A stretch of DNA of 47,250 nucleotides from assembly GCF_002746455.1 (NCBI RefSeq), contig NZ_NWUW01000029.1:1-47250 (forward strand), given 5' to 3'. The position numbers and the translations under genes are program-made. The notes below the pieces were generated by a model that did not search any database, had not been told where the DNA came from, and saw only the letters and a list, made by a program, of their open reading frames with translations. Position 1 is the stretch's first letter. Every line of letters starts with the position of its first letter. The DNA comes from Bacillus fungorum. Its GTDB lineage: Bacteria > Bacillota > Bacilli > Bacillales > Bacillaceae_G. Positions 24,018 to 31,622 of this stretch are shown here, one piece after another.

Positions 24018-24076
24018 AATCGAACCCACTAGAACCAGTTTCTAACGCTGGTGGCGCACCATTTGCCTTCCCCATT
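24006..24076 (-). ncRNA. tRNA-like RNA element
   Basis: Read on the minus strand from 24076, the sequence folds like a tRNA. The D-arm is GGC-AAATGGTGC-GCC. The anticodon arm is CCAGC-GTTAGAA-ACTGG, with U33, a UAG triplet at 34-36 and a C-A mismatch at the loop end. Then come a five-base variable region and a canonical T-arm GTGGG-TTCGATT-CCCAC. The acceptor stem is degenerate: GGG/CCC pairs but the outer bases do not, and no CCA is encoded. It may be the lysylated tRNA-Other reported in B. cereus, or a tRNA mimic in the leader of the GNAT gene; I cannot decide. Confidence 0.6.
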
Positions 24077-24084
24077 CATCAATT

Positions 24085-24099
24085 TGAAAATGATAATCA
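24085..24099. promoter_or_regulatory. Fur-like box upstream of tRNA-like element
   Basis: TGAAAATGATAATCA matches the Fur 7-1-7 pattern TGATAATNATTATCA at 12 of 14 specified positions. It lies downstream of a possible promoter at 24130-24159 and is framed by ATCAATTTG (24078-24086) and CAAATTGAT (24105-24113). It could also be just the loop of that hairpin. Confidence 0.3.
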
Positions 24100-24129
24100 C
24101 GACACAAATTGATTATGGTTTCATTCAGT

Positions 24130-24159
24130 TTATAATCGTATAATACTTTATCTAGTCAA
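24130..24159 (-). promoter_or_regulatory. candidate sigma-A promoter for tRNA-like RNA
   Basis: On the minus strand TTGACT (24159-24154) and TTATAA (24135-24130) are 18 bases apart. A start near 24123 would give a transcript with a short hairpin, the tRNA-like fold and the terminator. Confidence 0.45.
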
Positions 24160-24168
24160 AAAAATAAA

Positions 24169-25299
24169 CTAGTTTTTTTTATTTTTTTTGTAAATTATTT
24201 TTCCATCAATCATAGTTAGTACAGGCTTGGCTAAATAATGGAAAGGATGGTGTGTCCATAACACGAGATCAGCATCTTTTCCAACCTCAATGCTTCCAAT
24301 TCTATCCTCTAAACGTAAATTTCGCGCTGGAAATATAGTGATTCCTTCTAGGGCAGTTTTTTCATCTAATCCTTCCCTTACCGCGACAGCAGCACAAACA
24401 TTTAAATATTGAATGGGTGTATAGGGGTGATCTGTTGTGATAGAAACTTCCACACCATTTTTTGATAAAACATGGTAAGTGTCCCATGTTTTATTTTTTA
24501 GTTCGATTTTAGAACGGCGTGTAAGCGTAGGGCCAACTGAAACCTTCAAATTGTGTTTCGAAAGTTCTTCAACAATAAAGTGTCCTTCTGTACAATGTTC
24601 AATACGTAAATCGAGATTGAACTCTGTTGCAAAACGTAGAGCTGAACTAATATCATCTGCTCGGTGAGCGTGGATACGTACGGGTATTTCGCGGCGTAAT
24701 GCTTTTAAGATAGGAAGCATTCGAAAATCAGCTTCATGCCCGTAGTGCTGTGCTTCATAGAATGATTCCCGAAGTAATCCCATAATTCCCATACGTGTTA
24801 TGGATTCTTTTGTTCCATTACTATGGACCTTTTTAGGATTTTCGCCAAAGGCAATCTTTAAGCCAGCAGGTTCTTGAATAATCATATGATCAATACAAGT
24901 TCCAGCTGTTTTTATTACACAAGTAGTACCACCGATAATGTTTTGACTTCCTGGCATAACATGAACAGTTGTGATTCCGTTTCGTACAGCATCTTGAAAT
25001 GCAATGTCAAAAGGGTGGATTCCGTCCAAAGAACGGATATGTGGTGTTGAAACTTCAGATGTTTCATTTGCATCATTACCAGCCCAACCAGTACCTTCAT
25101 CATAGAGACCAAGATGAGTATGGACATCAATAAATCCAGGCAAGAGATGAAGAGCACGTGCGTCTATAACTGTCATATCTTGAGTAGGTTGAATGGAAGG
25201 GCTGACCTCAGCAATTCTTTCTCCTATAACGAGTACATCCCCTTGAAGTTTTGGGGATGTAATAGGATAGACAATGGCTTGTTTGAGCAATATTTTCAT
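24169..25299 (-). CDS. amidohydrolase family protein
   Basis: This 376-residue metal-dependent hydrolase is of the imidazolonepropionase/dihydroorotase superfamily. Metal-binding features are GFIDVHTHLG (about 57-66), IHAHRADD, RIEHCTEG and TTDHPYTP, together the HxH, two later His and Asp pattern. The C-terminal GSIEVGKDADLVLW is typical of the flanking beta-sandwich. The substrate is unknown. The ATG follows GAGGTA. It is not in the B. subtilis yfh block; together with the GNAT gene it forms a B. cereus-group insertion. It could be an enamidase-like or peptidase-like enzyme. Confidence 0.85.
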   Translation of the reverse strand: MKILLKQAIVYPITSPKLQGDVLVIGERIAEVSPSIQPTQDMTVIDARALHLLPGFIDVHTHLGLYDEGTGWAGNDANETSEVSTPHIRSLDGIHPFDIAFQDAVRNGITTVHVMPGSQNIIGGTTCVIKTAGTCIDHMIIQEPAGLKIAFGENPKKVHSNGTKESITRMGIMGLLRESFYEAQHYGHEADFRMLPILKALRREIPVRIHAHRADDISSALRFATEFNLDLRIEHCTEGHFIVEELSKHNLKVSVGPTLTRRSKIELKNKTWDTYHVLSKNGVEVSITTDHPYTPIQYLNVCAAVAVREGLDEKTALEGITIFPARNLRLEDRIGSIEVGKDADLVLWTHHPFHYLAKPVLTMIDGKIIYKKNKKN

Positions 25300-25438
25300 A
25301 GGTACCTCATTTCTGTTACTTTATAATGTTAATGGAATTTAAGGGAAAGTAACGGAAAGATTATTTGTGTAATAATGCTCCGAATTCTAGAAAATGAAAG
25401 TTTTGAAAGGGCCCCTTTAAAACTGTGTTTTAGAAGTA

Positions 25439-26344
25439 CTACATTGTATGCGAAAGTATATTTTGTAATGCATGGTCTATTGCCGGAAATGTGTATTGAT
25501 ATCCATGTTTAATTGCTTTACTAGGTAATACATATTGCCCTTCTAGTACAAGTATGCTCATCTCACCCAATAAAGTGTGAATCATAAACGAAGGGACAGG
25601 TAACCAATGAGGTTTTTTCATTATAGTTGCAATGGTTTCTCCAAATTCCTTCATTCTTATAGGTTGGGGAGCTGTAATGTTAAGAGCTCCATCAATTTCT
25701 TCTTTGTGTATGATGAAATCAATCATGCGAACGACATCGGCTATATGAATCCATGATAACCATTGGTTCCCAGATCCAATTGTACCTCCGATATAGAATT
25801 GATAGGGGAGTAGCATTTTTGGAAGAGCTCCTCCGTCTGCGCCTAATACGACTCCCAATCTTGCGTAGATCGTTCGTATTCCGAGAGAACGTGCTTTAGA
25901 TGCTTCTTGTTCCCATGAATATACTGTATTTGCTAAAAAGTCATTTCCAGGAGTCTCATGCTGCTCTGTAAAAGAATCGGTTTCAGACGTTCCGTAGTAT
26001 CCAATAGCACTTGCGTTAATAAATGTGTGTGGTTTTGTATGGAGTGCTTGTAATTGTTTAATGAGTCCTTTTGTTGTTTGAATTCTACTGTTTAAAATGA
26101 CTTTCTTTTGTTTCTTTGTCCATCTACTATTAATAGACTCTCCAGCTAGATTAATAACTACATCGATAGAAGAGAGGGGGAAGGTTTGTAAATCTGGTGT
26201 CCATTGAACATACTGCAGGTTAGGGTCGGAAGTTTCATTAGCTTTTTTTCGCGTGAGAATGTAAACAGTATATCCTTTTTGAATAAAAAAAGTAGAAAGG
26301 TATTTACCGATAAAGCCGGTACCACCAGAAATTGCGATTTTCAC
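25439..26344 (-). CDS. yfhF: TIGR01777-type NAD-dependent epimerase (YfhF)
   Basis: This 301-residue extended-SDR protein has the dinucleotide motif ISGGTGFIGKYL at the start, INLAGESI, INASAIGYYG and RLGVVLGADGGALPKMLLP, then a C-terminal DUF1731-type tail. The family includes E. coli YfcH and plant SulA-like proteins; the substrate is not known. GTG 26344 was chosen because GAGGAGGAAATA precedes it. It is divergent from recX, as in B. subtilis, where YfhF is about the same length. Confidence 0.85.
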   Translation of the reverse strand: MKIAISGGTGFIGKYLSTFFIQKGYTVYILTRKKANETSDPNLQYVQWTPDLQTFPLSSIDVVINLAGESINSRWTKKQKKVILNSRIQTTKGLIKQLQALHTKPHTFINASAIGYYGTSETDSFTEQHETPGNDFLANTVYSWEQEASKARSLGIRTIYARLGVVLGADGGALPKMLLPYQFYIGGTIGSGNQWLSWIHIADVVRMIDFIIHKEEIDGALNITAPQPIRMKEFGETIATIMKKPHWLPVPSFMIHTLLGEMSILVLEGQYVLPSKAIKHGYQYTFPAIDHALQNILSHTM

Positions 26345-26425
26345 AAGTATTTCCTCCTCATTATATATATTCTTGAAAAGCAAAAACGTTCCTCGACTAT
26401 GTTAAAATAATAGAGAGGTGAGAGT

Positions 26426-27238
26426 ATGGCTGTCATTACAAAAATAGAAGTACAAAAACGATCGAAAGAACGGTTTAATATTTATATTGATAAAGGTCAA
26501 GGGGAAGAGTACGGGTTTAGTGTGAATGAAGTAATCTTAATAAAACACGGATTACAAAAGGGCTTAGAAATTGATGAAATAGCGTTAGGAAATATTTTGT
26601 ACAATGAAGAGGTACAAAAAGCATATTTACAAGCAATCTCCTATTTATCCTATCAAATGAGAACGAAACAAGAAATAGAAGATTTTTTACGAAAAAAAGA
26701 AGTGGGACAGGCCATCATCTCTGAAGTCGTTTCAAAATTATTACATGAACGATATATTAATGATAAAGAGTACGCTGTTTTATATACGAGAACGCAAAGT
26801 AATGTGAATCGAAAAGGTCCCACCGTTATTAAAAGAGAGTTGTTAAATAAAGGTGTTCAGGATCTAATTATTACGCATAGTTTACAAGAATATCCGAAGG
26901 AAAAGCAAATTGAAAATGCTTTAATTCTTATAGAAAAGAAGAAAAAGTCTTATCAAAAGCATTCCTTTTTACAAATGAAGCTAAAGCTAGACGAAATGCT
27001 TGTTCGTAAAGGATATTCTAGAGATGTGATTCAAATTTGTTTGGAAGAATTGAAAGACGAAAAAGATGACGAAAAGCAACAAGAAGCGTTACACTATCAT
27101 GGAAATAAATATTATGAGAAATATAAGAAGTATGATGGATGGACATTCCAAAATAAGATGAAACAAGCGTTATATCGCAAAGGGTTCTCTATTGATGAGA
27201 TAGAGATATTTTTGCAGATGAAACGCGAAGAGGGATGA
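26426..27238 (+). CDS. recX: RecA regulator RecX
   Basis: This 270-residue helical protein is built of repeated three-helix units, such as YLSYQMRTKQEIEDFLRKKEVG and LHERYINDKEYAVLYTRTQ, characteristic of RecX, which binds RecA filaments and modulates recombination and SOS. The length agrees with the long RecX of Bacilli (about 264 in B. subtilis). The start follows AGAGAGGTGAG. It is followed after 10 bases by yfhH and is probably co-transcribed with it. Confidence 0.93.
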   Translation: MAVITKIEVQKRSKERFNIYIDKGQGEEYGFSVNEVILIKHGLQKGLEIDEIALGNILYNEEVQKAYLQAISYLSYQMRTKQEIEDFLRKKEVGQAIISEVVSKLLHERYINDKEYAVLYTRTQSNVNRKGPTVIKRELLNKGVQDLIITHSLQEYPKEKQIENALILIEKKKKSYQKHSFLQMKLKLDEMLVRKGYSRDVIQICLEELKDEKDDEKQQEALHYHGNKYYEKYKKYDGWTFQNKMKQALYRKGFSIDEIEIFLQMKREEG

Positions 27239-27248
27239 GGGGAATAAG

Positions 27249-27566
27249 ATGAATATGCCAAAGCGCTACAGTGAAATGACACCACATGAGCTAAGGGAAG
27301 AAATTGGGCTTTTGAAAGAGCAAGCGATAAAGGCTGAGCAACTTGGAATTGTAAATGAGTTCGATGTATTAATGAGAAAGATGGCAATGGCTCGTGCTTA
27401 TATGACTGACATAAACAAATTCCATATTGGTGAGACATATGAATTGGTAGAAGAACCTGGTATATTATTTGAAATTACGTATTTCAATGGGGTATTTGCT
27501 TGGGGACATAAGCAAAATGATAGTGAAGAGATTGGAATACCGATTTCTTTATTGCAAGAAAAATAA
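27249..27566 (+). CDS. yfhH: YfhH (DUF1811 family)
   Basis: This 105-residue protein begins MNMPKRYSEMTPHELREEI, has a helical front half and a small beta barrel-like C-terminal half (IGETYELVEEPGILFEITYFNGVFAWG), as in B. subtilis YfhH (about 104 residues). Function is unknown. GATGAGGGGAATAAG precedes the start, and the gene sits 10 bases after recX, as in B. subtilis. Confidence 0.88.
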   Translation: MNMPKRYSEMTPHELREEIGLLKEQAIKAEQLGIVNEFDVLMRKMAMARAYMTDINKFHIGETYELVEEPGILFEITYFNGVFAWGHKQNDSEEIGIPISLLQEK

Positions 27567-27596
27567 AAACCAGAGAGCGAATATCTCTCTGGTTTT
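27567..27596. terminator. terminator between yfhH and the YpzG-like gene
   Basis: AAAACCAGAGAG (27567-27578) pairs with CTCTCTGGTTTT (27585-27596). The flanking A and T tracts allow use in both directions between convergent genes. Confidence 0.85.
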
Positions 27597-27630
27597 CATC
27601 TTTGGTAGGCGTTACAGGAGATAGGAGATT

Positions 27631-27783
27631 CTAAAATTGGCGTTTTTTACATTCATTCGCCAATATAATGAGAGACTGGGTTTGTTGCGTCTGTCCGTTA
27701 ACTTGCGCTTTTGCATGTTTCGGACGAGTCCACGTATGGTTAAATAATTCAGAACGACTATCTAAGCGATCACGGTAGCTCAT
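27631..27783 (-). CDS. YpzG-like small protein
   Basis: This 50-residue basic protein (MSYRDRLDSRSELFNHTWTR...) contains PKHAKAQVNGQTQQTQSLIILAN, cut here as PKHAKAQVNGQTQ then QTQSLIILAN, a pattern I associate with the small YpzG-type proteins of Bacillus that may be spore-related. An ACGAGGTGAT ribosome site precedes the ATG at 27783. It lies next to sspK on the same strand. Function is unknown; the family name is a moderate-confidence recollection. Confidence 0.65.
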   Translation of the reverse strand: MSYRDRLDSRSELFNHTWTRPKHAKAQVNGQTQQTQSLIILANECKKRQF

Positions 27784-27820
27784 CTTTATCACCTCGTGTA
27801 GGAAGTTAAATTAATTTGTA

Positions 27821-27979
27821 CTACTCTTCCTGCTGATTTGCAGCACGCATACGTTCTTGTGGGTGCGTGTTAATTGTGCCGTTAGGTCGTTTCGAAGCGA
27901 AGCGTGATTTCGCTTTCGGTTGACCGTCGATTTTGCTGTTGTTTTTTGACTCAGACCAAAATTCGGCTTGTTTACCCAT
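27821..27979 (-). CDS. sspK: small acid-soluble spore protein K
   Basis: This 52-residue protein contains [20 protein letters not shown], the conserved core of SspK, a minor SASP made in the forespore late in sporulation under sigma-G. The ATG at 27979 follows GAGGAGGGCG. The position between the recX-yfhH pair and yfhJ agrees with B. subtilis. A 25-base palindrome lies just upstream in its leader. Confidence 0.85.
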
Positions 27980-28003
27980 TGCGAACGCCCTCCTCATCAT
28001 CAG

Positions 28004-28028
28004 TTGATACCTCTTGAAGAAGTATCAA
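28004..28028. promoter_or_regulatory. 25-base palindrome between sspK and yfhJ
   Basis: TTGATAC-C-TCTT-G-AAGA-A-GTATCAA has 11 of 12 arm positions paired. It lies 25 bases upstream of the sspK start and 73 before yfhJ, so it may be an operator or an RNA hairpin in the sspK leader. Confidence 0.45.
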
Positions 28029-28100
28029 TTATAGAATGTGCAAAATAGAAGAAACTATCCTTTAGAAATGAAGGGATAATTAGGTAAAGGAGATTAGAAC

Positions 28101-28367
28101 ATGAATGATATTTATGAAGCATTAACGAAAGAACTATTGGACAAAAATGACAAACTTTCTTACGCGCAAGCTCGGGCGTGGGTTGAATTACTGTGGGAAG
28201 ATTTTCAAACAACTTATGCGAAATCAGGTCGTTATCAAGGAGAAGAAATGACTGAACAAGTGGTGCGATCATGGATTAATAATCATGGAGGACGCCTTCA
28301 TGAAATGCGTACAAATAATCCGAAATATAGCCATCTAATCAATCAAGAAGATCATTTGAAACATTAA
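28101..28367 (+). CDS. yfhJ: YfhJ (WVELL protein)
   Basis: This 88-residue protein carries the diagnostic ARAWVELLWEDFQTTYAKSG and ends in a charged helix. It matches the YfhJ/WVELL family of Bacilli, of unknown function. AAAGGAGATTAG precedes the ATG. Its stop codon lies inside the palindromic terminator shared with yfhP. Confidence 0.88.
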   Translation: MNDIYEALTKELLDKNDKLSYAQARAWVELLWEDFQTTYAKSGRYQGEEMTEQVVRSWINNHGGRLHEMRTNNPKYSHLINQEDHLKH

Positions 28368-28396
28368 AAAAAGCGACTTAAGTCGCTTTTTTTAAT
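28365..28396. terminator. palindromic terminator shared by yfhJ and yfhP
   Basis: TTAAAAAAAGCGACTT and AAGTCGCTTTTTTTAA form a perfect 32-base palindrome. It contains the stop codons of both convergent genes (28365-28367 and 28394-28392). Confidence 0.9.
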
Positions 28397-29372
28397 GTGG
28401 AAGTAATTCCAGTTTTTTTCGAAGTTTTTCTTCACTAAAAATCCATCCTGTATAGGAACTAATAATATTTAAATTATGATCGAGTTGAACAATTGCAACG
28501 AATGGATAATAATCTTTACTGCGATATCGCAAATCAATGAATCGAACTTCGTAATAATGATCATAATCGAAAATGTCCCAGCGATAAACAGGGGAGAAAG
28601 ATAGAAATGCTGAGATATTTTCATCTTGTTTCGCGGCGCGCATAATAGCGTTATCTGGGAACGGTACCCGGTCGAACTTATCATATACCATGATATTTCC
28701 ACGATGCCATCTAGCAACGTAGTAATAATCAGTTGTAACGACTGCTAAATGATAATGATAAAATCGATAAGAAGGAGAAATGATTATCTTCTCAACATTT
28801 TTGAACCGTTTTTGTACAACGCTTCTTATATTTCTATGCATCATAATCCGTCCGATGTAGTAAATAATCATTAATATATACGCTGCTAAGGCAGTATACC
28901 CTTTATGGGAACCTACGAGCATACAAGCAATTGCGAGTATGTGGATAAAGAAAATGACTGTATCGAATGTATTAATGATGCCGAGCGCTACCCATTTTTT
29001 TGTGAAGGGCCGTAATGCCTGTGTACCGTAGGCATTAAAAATATCTACAAAGACATGAAGAAAGACGGCAATAAATGACCAAAGTAGTAGGTGCAAATAT
29101 GGGGCGTCTGAAAAGAAGGCGAAAGAGATGCCACTTATAAGGAATGACCAAAGAATCACTGCAGGAATGGAATGAGTAATCCCACGATGATTTCTTATAT
29201 ATTTAGCGTTATTACGCAATTTTAAAACTGTATCGATGTCAGGAATATTGGAACCGGCAATTGTAGCAAGCATAACTGCTTGTGGCCCAATATCACTTTG
29301 TGCTATGGCTGGATCTAACGTTGCCAAACTGCCTAGAGTAACGCCCATAACAAGGTGAGTGGCTGTGTCCAT
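28392..29372 (-). CDS. yfhP: YfhP, membrane-bound metal-dependent hydrolase family
   Basis: This 326-residue protein of the YdjM/DUF457 family begins MDTATHLVMGVTLGSLA. The conserved residues are DIDTVLK and NHRGITHSIPA (metal-binding His and Asp). About five membrane segments cover residues 60-180, followed by a soluble C-terminal domain of about 150 residues. B. subtilis YfhP is a putative regulator or hydrolase; in B. cereus relatives the activity is unproved. It is divergent from mutY as in B. subtilis. Confidence 0.87.
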   Translation of the reverse strand: MDTATHLVMGVTLGSLATLDPAIAQSDIGPQAVMLATIAGSNIPDIDTVLKLRNNAKYIRNHRGITHSIPAVILWSFLISGISFAFFSDAPYLHLLLWSFIAVFLHVFVDIFNAYGTQALRPFTKKWVALGIINTFDTVIFFIHILAIACMLVGSHKGYTALAAYILMIIYYIGRIMMHRNIRSVVQKRFKNVEKIIISPSYRFYHYHLAVVTTDYYYVARWHRGNIMVYDKFDRVPFPDNAIMRAAKQDENISAFLSFSPVYRWDIFDYDHYYEVRFIDLRYRSKDYYPFVAIVQLDHNLNIISSYTGWIFSEEKLRKKLELLPH

Positions 29373-29521
29373 AGAAATACACCTCCGTTTTTTATTAATG
29401 TAACTCTTTTTATTCGATACCTCAAGTCCTTTGCCTTCTATTTCCTATGTCATCTTACTTAAATTTTTTCCTAAAATCTTTATAATAGTACTTATATGCA
29501 AAAAAATGAGGGGGATCAAGT

Positions 29522-30619
29522 TTGACACTTGAAATATTAAATAATTTTAACATAGAGCAGTTTCAAAATGATTTAATTGGTTGGTTTGAAAAAGAGCAAC
29601 GCGACTTACCGTGGCGTAAAAATAAAGATCCATACCGCGTTTGGGTTTCGGAAATTATGTTGCAGCAAACAAGGGTAGAAGCTGTAAAACCATATTACGC
29701 GAATTTTATGGGGAAGTTTCCTACTCTAGAAGCTTTGGCAAATGCTGATGATGAAGAAGTGTTAAAAGCATGGGAAGGTTTAGGGTATTATTCTAGAGCA
29801 CGAAATTTACATGCGGCCGTAAAAGAAGTAAAAGAAGTATACGGCGGGATAGTACCGAGTGATGTAAAGAAAATTGAAAAGTTAAAGGGAGTCGGACCAT
29901 ATACAAAAGGTGCTATTTTAAGTATTGCATATGGTATACCAGAGCCAGCAGTTGACGGAAATGTTATGCGTGTATTATCCCGTATTTTATCAGTATGGGA
30001 TGACATTGCAAAACCGAAAACTAGAAAAGTGTTTGAAGAGATTGTACGTGAAATTATTTCGGCAGAAAACCCATCTTATTTTAATCAAGGATTGATGGAG
30101 TTAGGTGCACTAATTTGTATTCCAAAAAATCCAGCATGCTTACTTTGTCCTGTACGTGAGCATTGCCGGGGATATGCTGAAGGTGTTCAAAAGGAGTTAC
30201 CAGTAAAAAGTAAAGCGAAAGCTCCTACAATGGTACCGATTGTTGCAGGGGTACTTCAAACGGAAGATGGTCGTTACGTTATTAATAAACGTCCAAGTAC
30301 CGGATTATTAGCTAATATGTGGGAGTTTCCGAATATTGAACTTGGCGAAGGAATTCGTAATCAGAAGGAACAGCTTATAGATTATATGAAAGAAAAATTT
30401 GACCTTTCGATTTCTATTGAAGAATACGCGATGAATGTGCAACATACGTTTACACATCGCACTTGGGATATATTCGTATTTTACGGAAAAGTAACTGGTG
30501 ATATTGTTGAAACAGATACATTGAAATTTGTATCGAAAGAAGCATTTGAGCAGTTACCTTTTTCAAAATCGCATCGTACGATTTATGAGAGTTGCGTTGA
30601 GAAAATTACAATGCAATAA
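29522..30619 (+). CDS. mutY: adenine DNA glycosylase MutY
   Basis: This 365-residue base-excision enzyme removes adenine mispaired with 8-oxoguanine. LQQTRVEAVKPYY holds the catalytic Glu, the helix-hairpin-helix is KLKGVGPYTKGAILS, and the catalytic Asp is in EPAVDGNVMRVLSR. The [4Fe-4S] cysteines are C199, C206, C209 and C215. A NUDIX-like C-terminal domain recognises 8-oxoG. TTG 29522 follows GAGGGGG at good spacing. The stop codon lies within the ATAAA flank of a bcr repeat, so the last codons may have been altered by its insertion. Confidence 0.95.
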   Translation: MTLEILNNFNIEQFQNDLIGWFEKEQRDLPWRKNKDPYRVWVSEIMLQQTRVEAVKPYYANFMGKFPTLEALANADDEEVLKAWEGLGYYSRARNLHAAVKEVKEVYGGIVPSDVKKIEKLKGVGPYTKGAILSIAYGIPEPAVDGNVMRVLSRILSVWDDIAKPKTRKVFEEIVREIISAENPSYFNQGLMELGALICIPKNPACLLCPVREHCRGYAEGVQKELPVKSKAKAPTMVPIVAGVLQTEDGRYVINKRPSTGLLANMWEFPNIELGEGIRNQKEQLIDYMKEKFDLSISIEEYAMNVQHTFTHRTWDIFVFYGKVTGDIVETDTLKFVSKEAFEQLPFSKSHRTIYESCVEKITMQ

Positions 30620-30772
30620 AGTGAAACTTTAATCAGTGGGGGTTTTCTTCATCCCCCACTGATTATTAGTTGAACTAATCGGACTTTTATGGGCAGTTGA
30701 TCCCCCACCTAAATTCTTTGCTTTCGCTGCATTTTGAGGTGGGGGTCTTACTGCCCATTAAAGCGGGATAAA
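30616..30772. repeat. bcr1-like repeat element, copy 2
   Basis: The 147-base core (30621-30767) is flanked by perfect ATAAA copies (30616-30620 and 30768-30772), a five-base duplication that is TTTAT on the other strand, as described for bcr1. It has AATCAGTGGGGG / CCCCCACTGATT as a first hairpin and GGGCAGT...ACTGCCC enclosing CCCCCACCT / AGGTGGGGG as the second. It is highly similar to 10737-10882. The left flank contains the mutY stop codon. Confidence 0.82.
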
Positions 30773-30774
30773 TA

Positions 30775-30806
30775 AAAAAGTGTTCCCAATTGGGAACACT
30801 TTTTTA
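30775..30806. terminator. terminator for yfhS (and mutY side)
   Basis: AAAAAAGTGTTCCC and GGGAACACTTTTTT form a perfect 14-bp stem around AATT. It borders the bcr repeat and overlaps the yfhS stop. Confidence 0.88.
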
Positions 30807-31028
30807 ATCGTAAGAAATTCTTGTCCCATGAATCCAACTAGCATCACCTTCTTGTAAGCCACCTCTTGATTCAATTTCTATTACAATTTCTTTGTAAATA
30901 CTTTGACCTTCTGCGTTTAAATAAGGCAGAATTTGTTGTAATGAATGATGAAAATAAGCTAATTCGTCTTCTTTCCATTCACTTTTTGAAATCATCGTTA
31001 GTTCCGTCATATCGCGCCCTATATACAT
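30804..31028 (-). CDS. yfhS: YfhS-like protein
   Basis: This 74-residue acidic protein (MYIGRDMTELTMISKSEWKE...WIHGTRISYD) matches the small YfhS protein found beside mutY in Bacilli. It is predicted to be mostly helical, with no membrane segment. GGAGGTGGGAATATGTATAT gives a good ribosome site. Position between mutY and sspE supports the name. Function is unknown; B. subtilis yfhS affects sporulation weakly. Confidence 0.8.
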   Translation of the reverse strand: MYIGRDMTELTMISKSEWKEDELAYFHHSLQQILPYLNAEGQSIYKEIVIEIESRGGLQEGDASWIHGTRISYD

Positions 31029-31152
31029 ATTCCCACCTCCATTTTCTATAGTTTGAATGAGTGATAAGAGATATATGCGTAATTTTTTAAAAGAAAATGA
31101 CGGATAGCTTCTAGTTGAATTGGTTACATTATTGATTGTGGAGGTGAGAAAG

Positions 31153-31434
31153 ATGAGTAAAAAACAACAAGGTTATAACAAAGCAACTTCTGGTGCTAGC
31201 ATTCAAAGTACAAATGCTAGTTATGGTACAGAGTTTTCAACTGAAACAGATGTGCAAGCAGTAAAACAAGCAAACGCACAATCAGAAGCAAAGAAAGCAC
31301 AAGCTTCTGGTGCACAAAGTGCAAATGCTAGCTATGGTACAGAATTTGCAACTGAAACAGACGTGCATGCTGTGAAAAAACAAAATGCACAATCAGCTGC
31401 AAAACAATCACAATCTTCTAGTTCAAATCAGTAA
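31153..31434 (+). CDS. sspE: gamma-type small acid-soluble spore protein
   Basis: This 93-residue, Ala/Gln/Ser-rich protein is SspE, an abundant forespore storage protein degraded at germination by the GPR protease. Two repeats contain NASYGTEFSTETDV and NASYGTEFATETDV, each with a GPR-like cleavage site TEF(S/A)TE. ATG 31153 follows GGAGGTGAG; an ATG at 31120 lies ahead of that site and is not used. The neighbour order mutY-yfhS-sspE-ygaB agrees with B. subtilis. Expression should depend on sigma-G, but I cannot read the promoter with confidence. Confidence 0.94.
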   Translation: MSKKQQGYNKATSGASIQSTNASYGTEFSTETDVQAVKQANAQSEAKKAQASGAQSANASYGTEFATETDVHAVKKQNAQSAAKQSQSSSSNQ

Positions 31435-31441
31435 TGAAAGA

Positions 31442-31473
31442 AAAACACTTCTCTAACTCGTGAGAAGTGTTTT
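31442..31473 (+). terminator. terminator of sspE
   Basis: AAAACACTTCTC (31442-31453) pairs with GAGAAGTGTTTT (31462-31473), followed by CTTTG. A strong stem directly after the stop codon. Confidence 0.85.
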
Positions 31474-31622
31474 CTTTGTGCTTTGGTCATGGTAATGAAA
31501 ATAAAGCGAACGACATAACTTCTAATAAGTCAACAAATGTAGTCAAAGGAGAAGGAAGCTAAAGATTAGAAATATGTAATGAAGAATAATAACTGATAAA
31601 TAAGTCCAAAAGGGGGTAAGTA

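Noticed and set aside
24006..24076. A normal leucine tRNA (UAG anticodon)
   Set aside because: The acceptor stem pairs at only about three or four positions, the anticodon stem has a mismatch, and the 3' half is bound up in a terminator.
23945..24080. A T-box riboswitch upstream of the GNAT gene
   Set aside because: Only AGGGTGG of the T-box core occurs, and it is in the 3' arm of the terminator. No stem I with a specifier loop is visible; the structure mimics a tRNA instead of reading one.
31199..31420. Direct repeats as a CRISPR-like array
   Set aside because: They are the internal coding repeats of the SspE spore protein.
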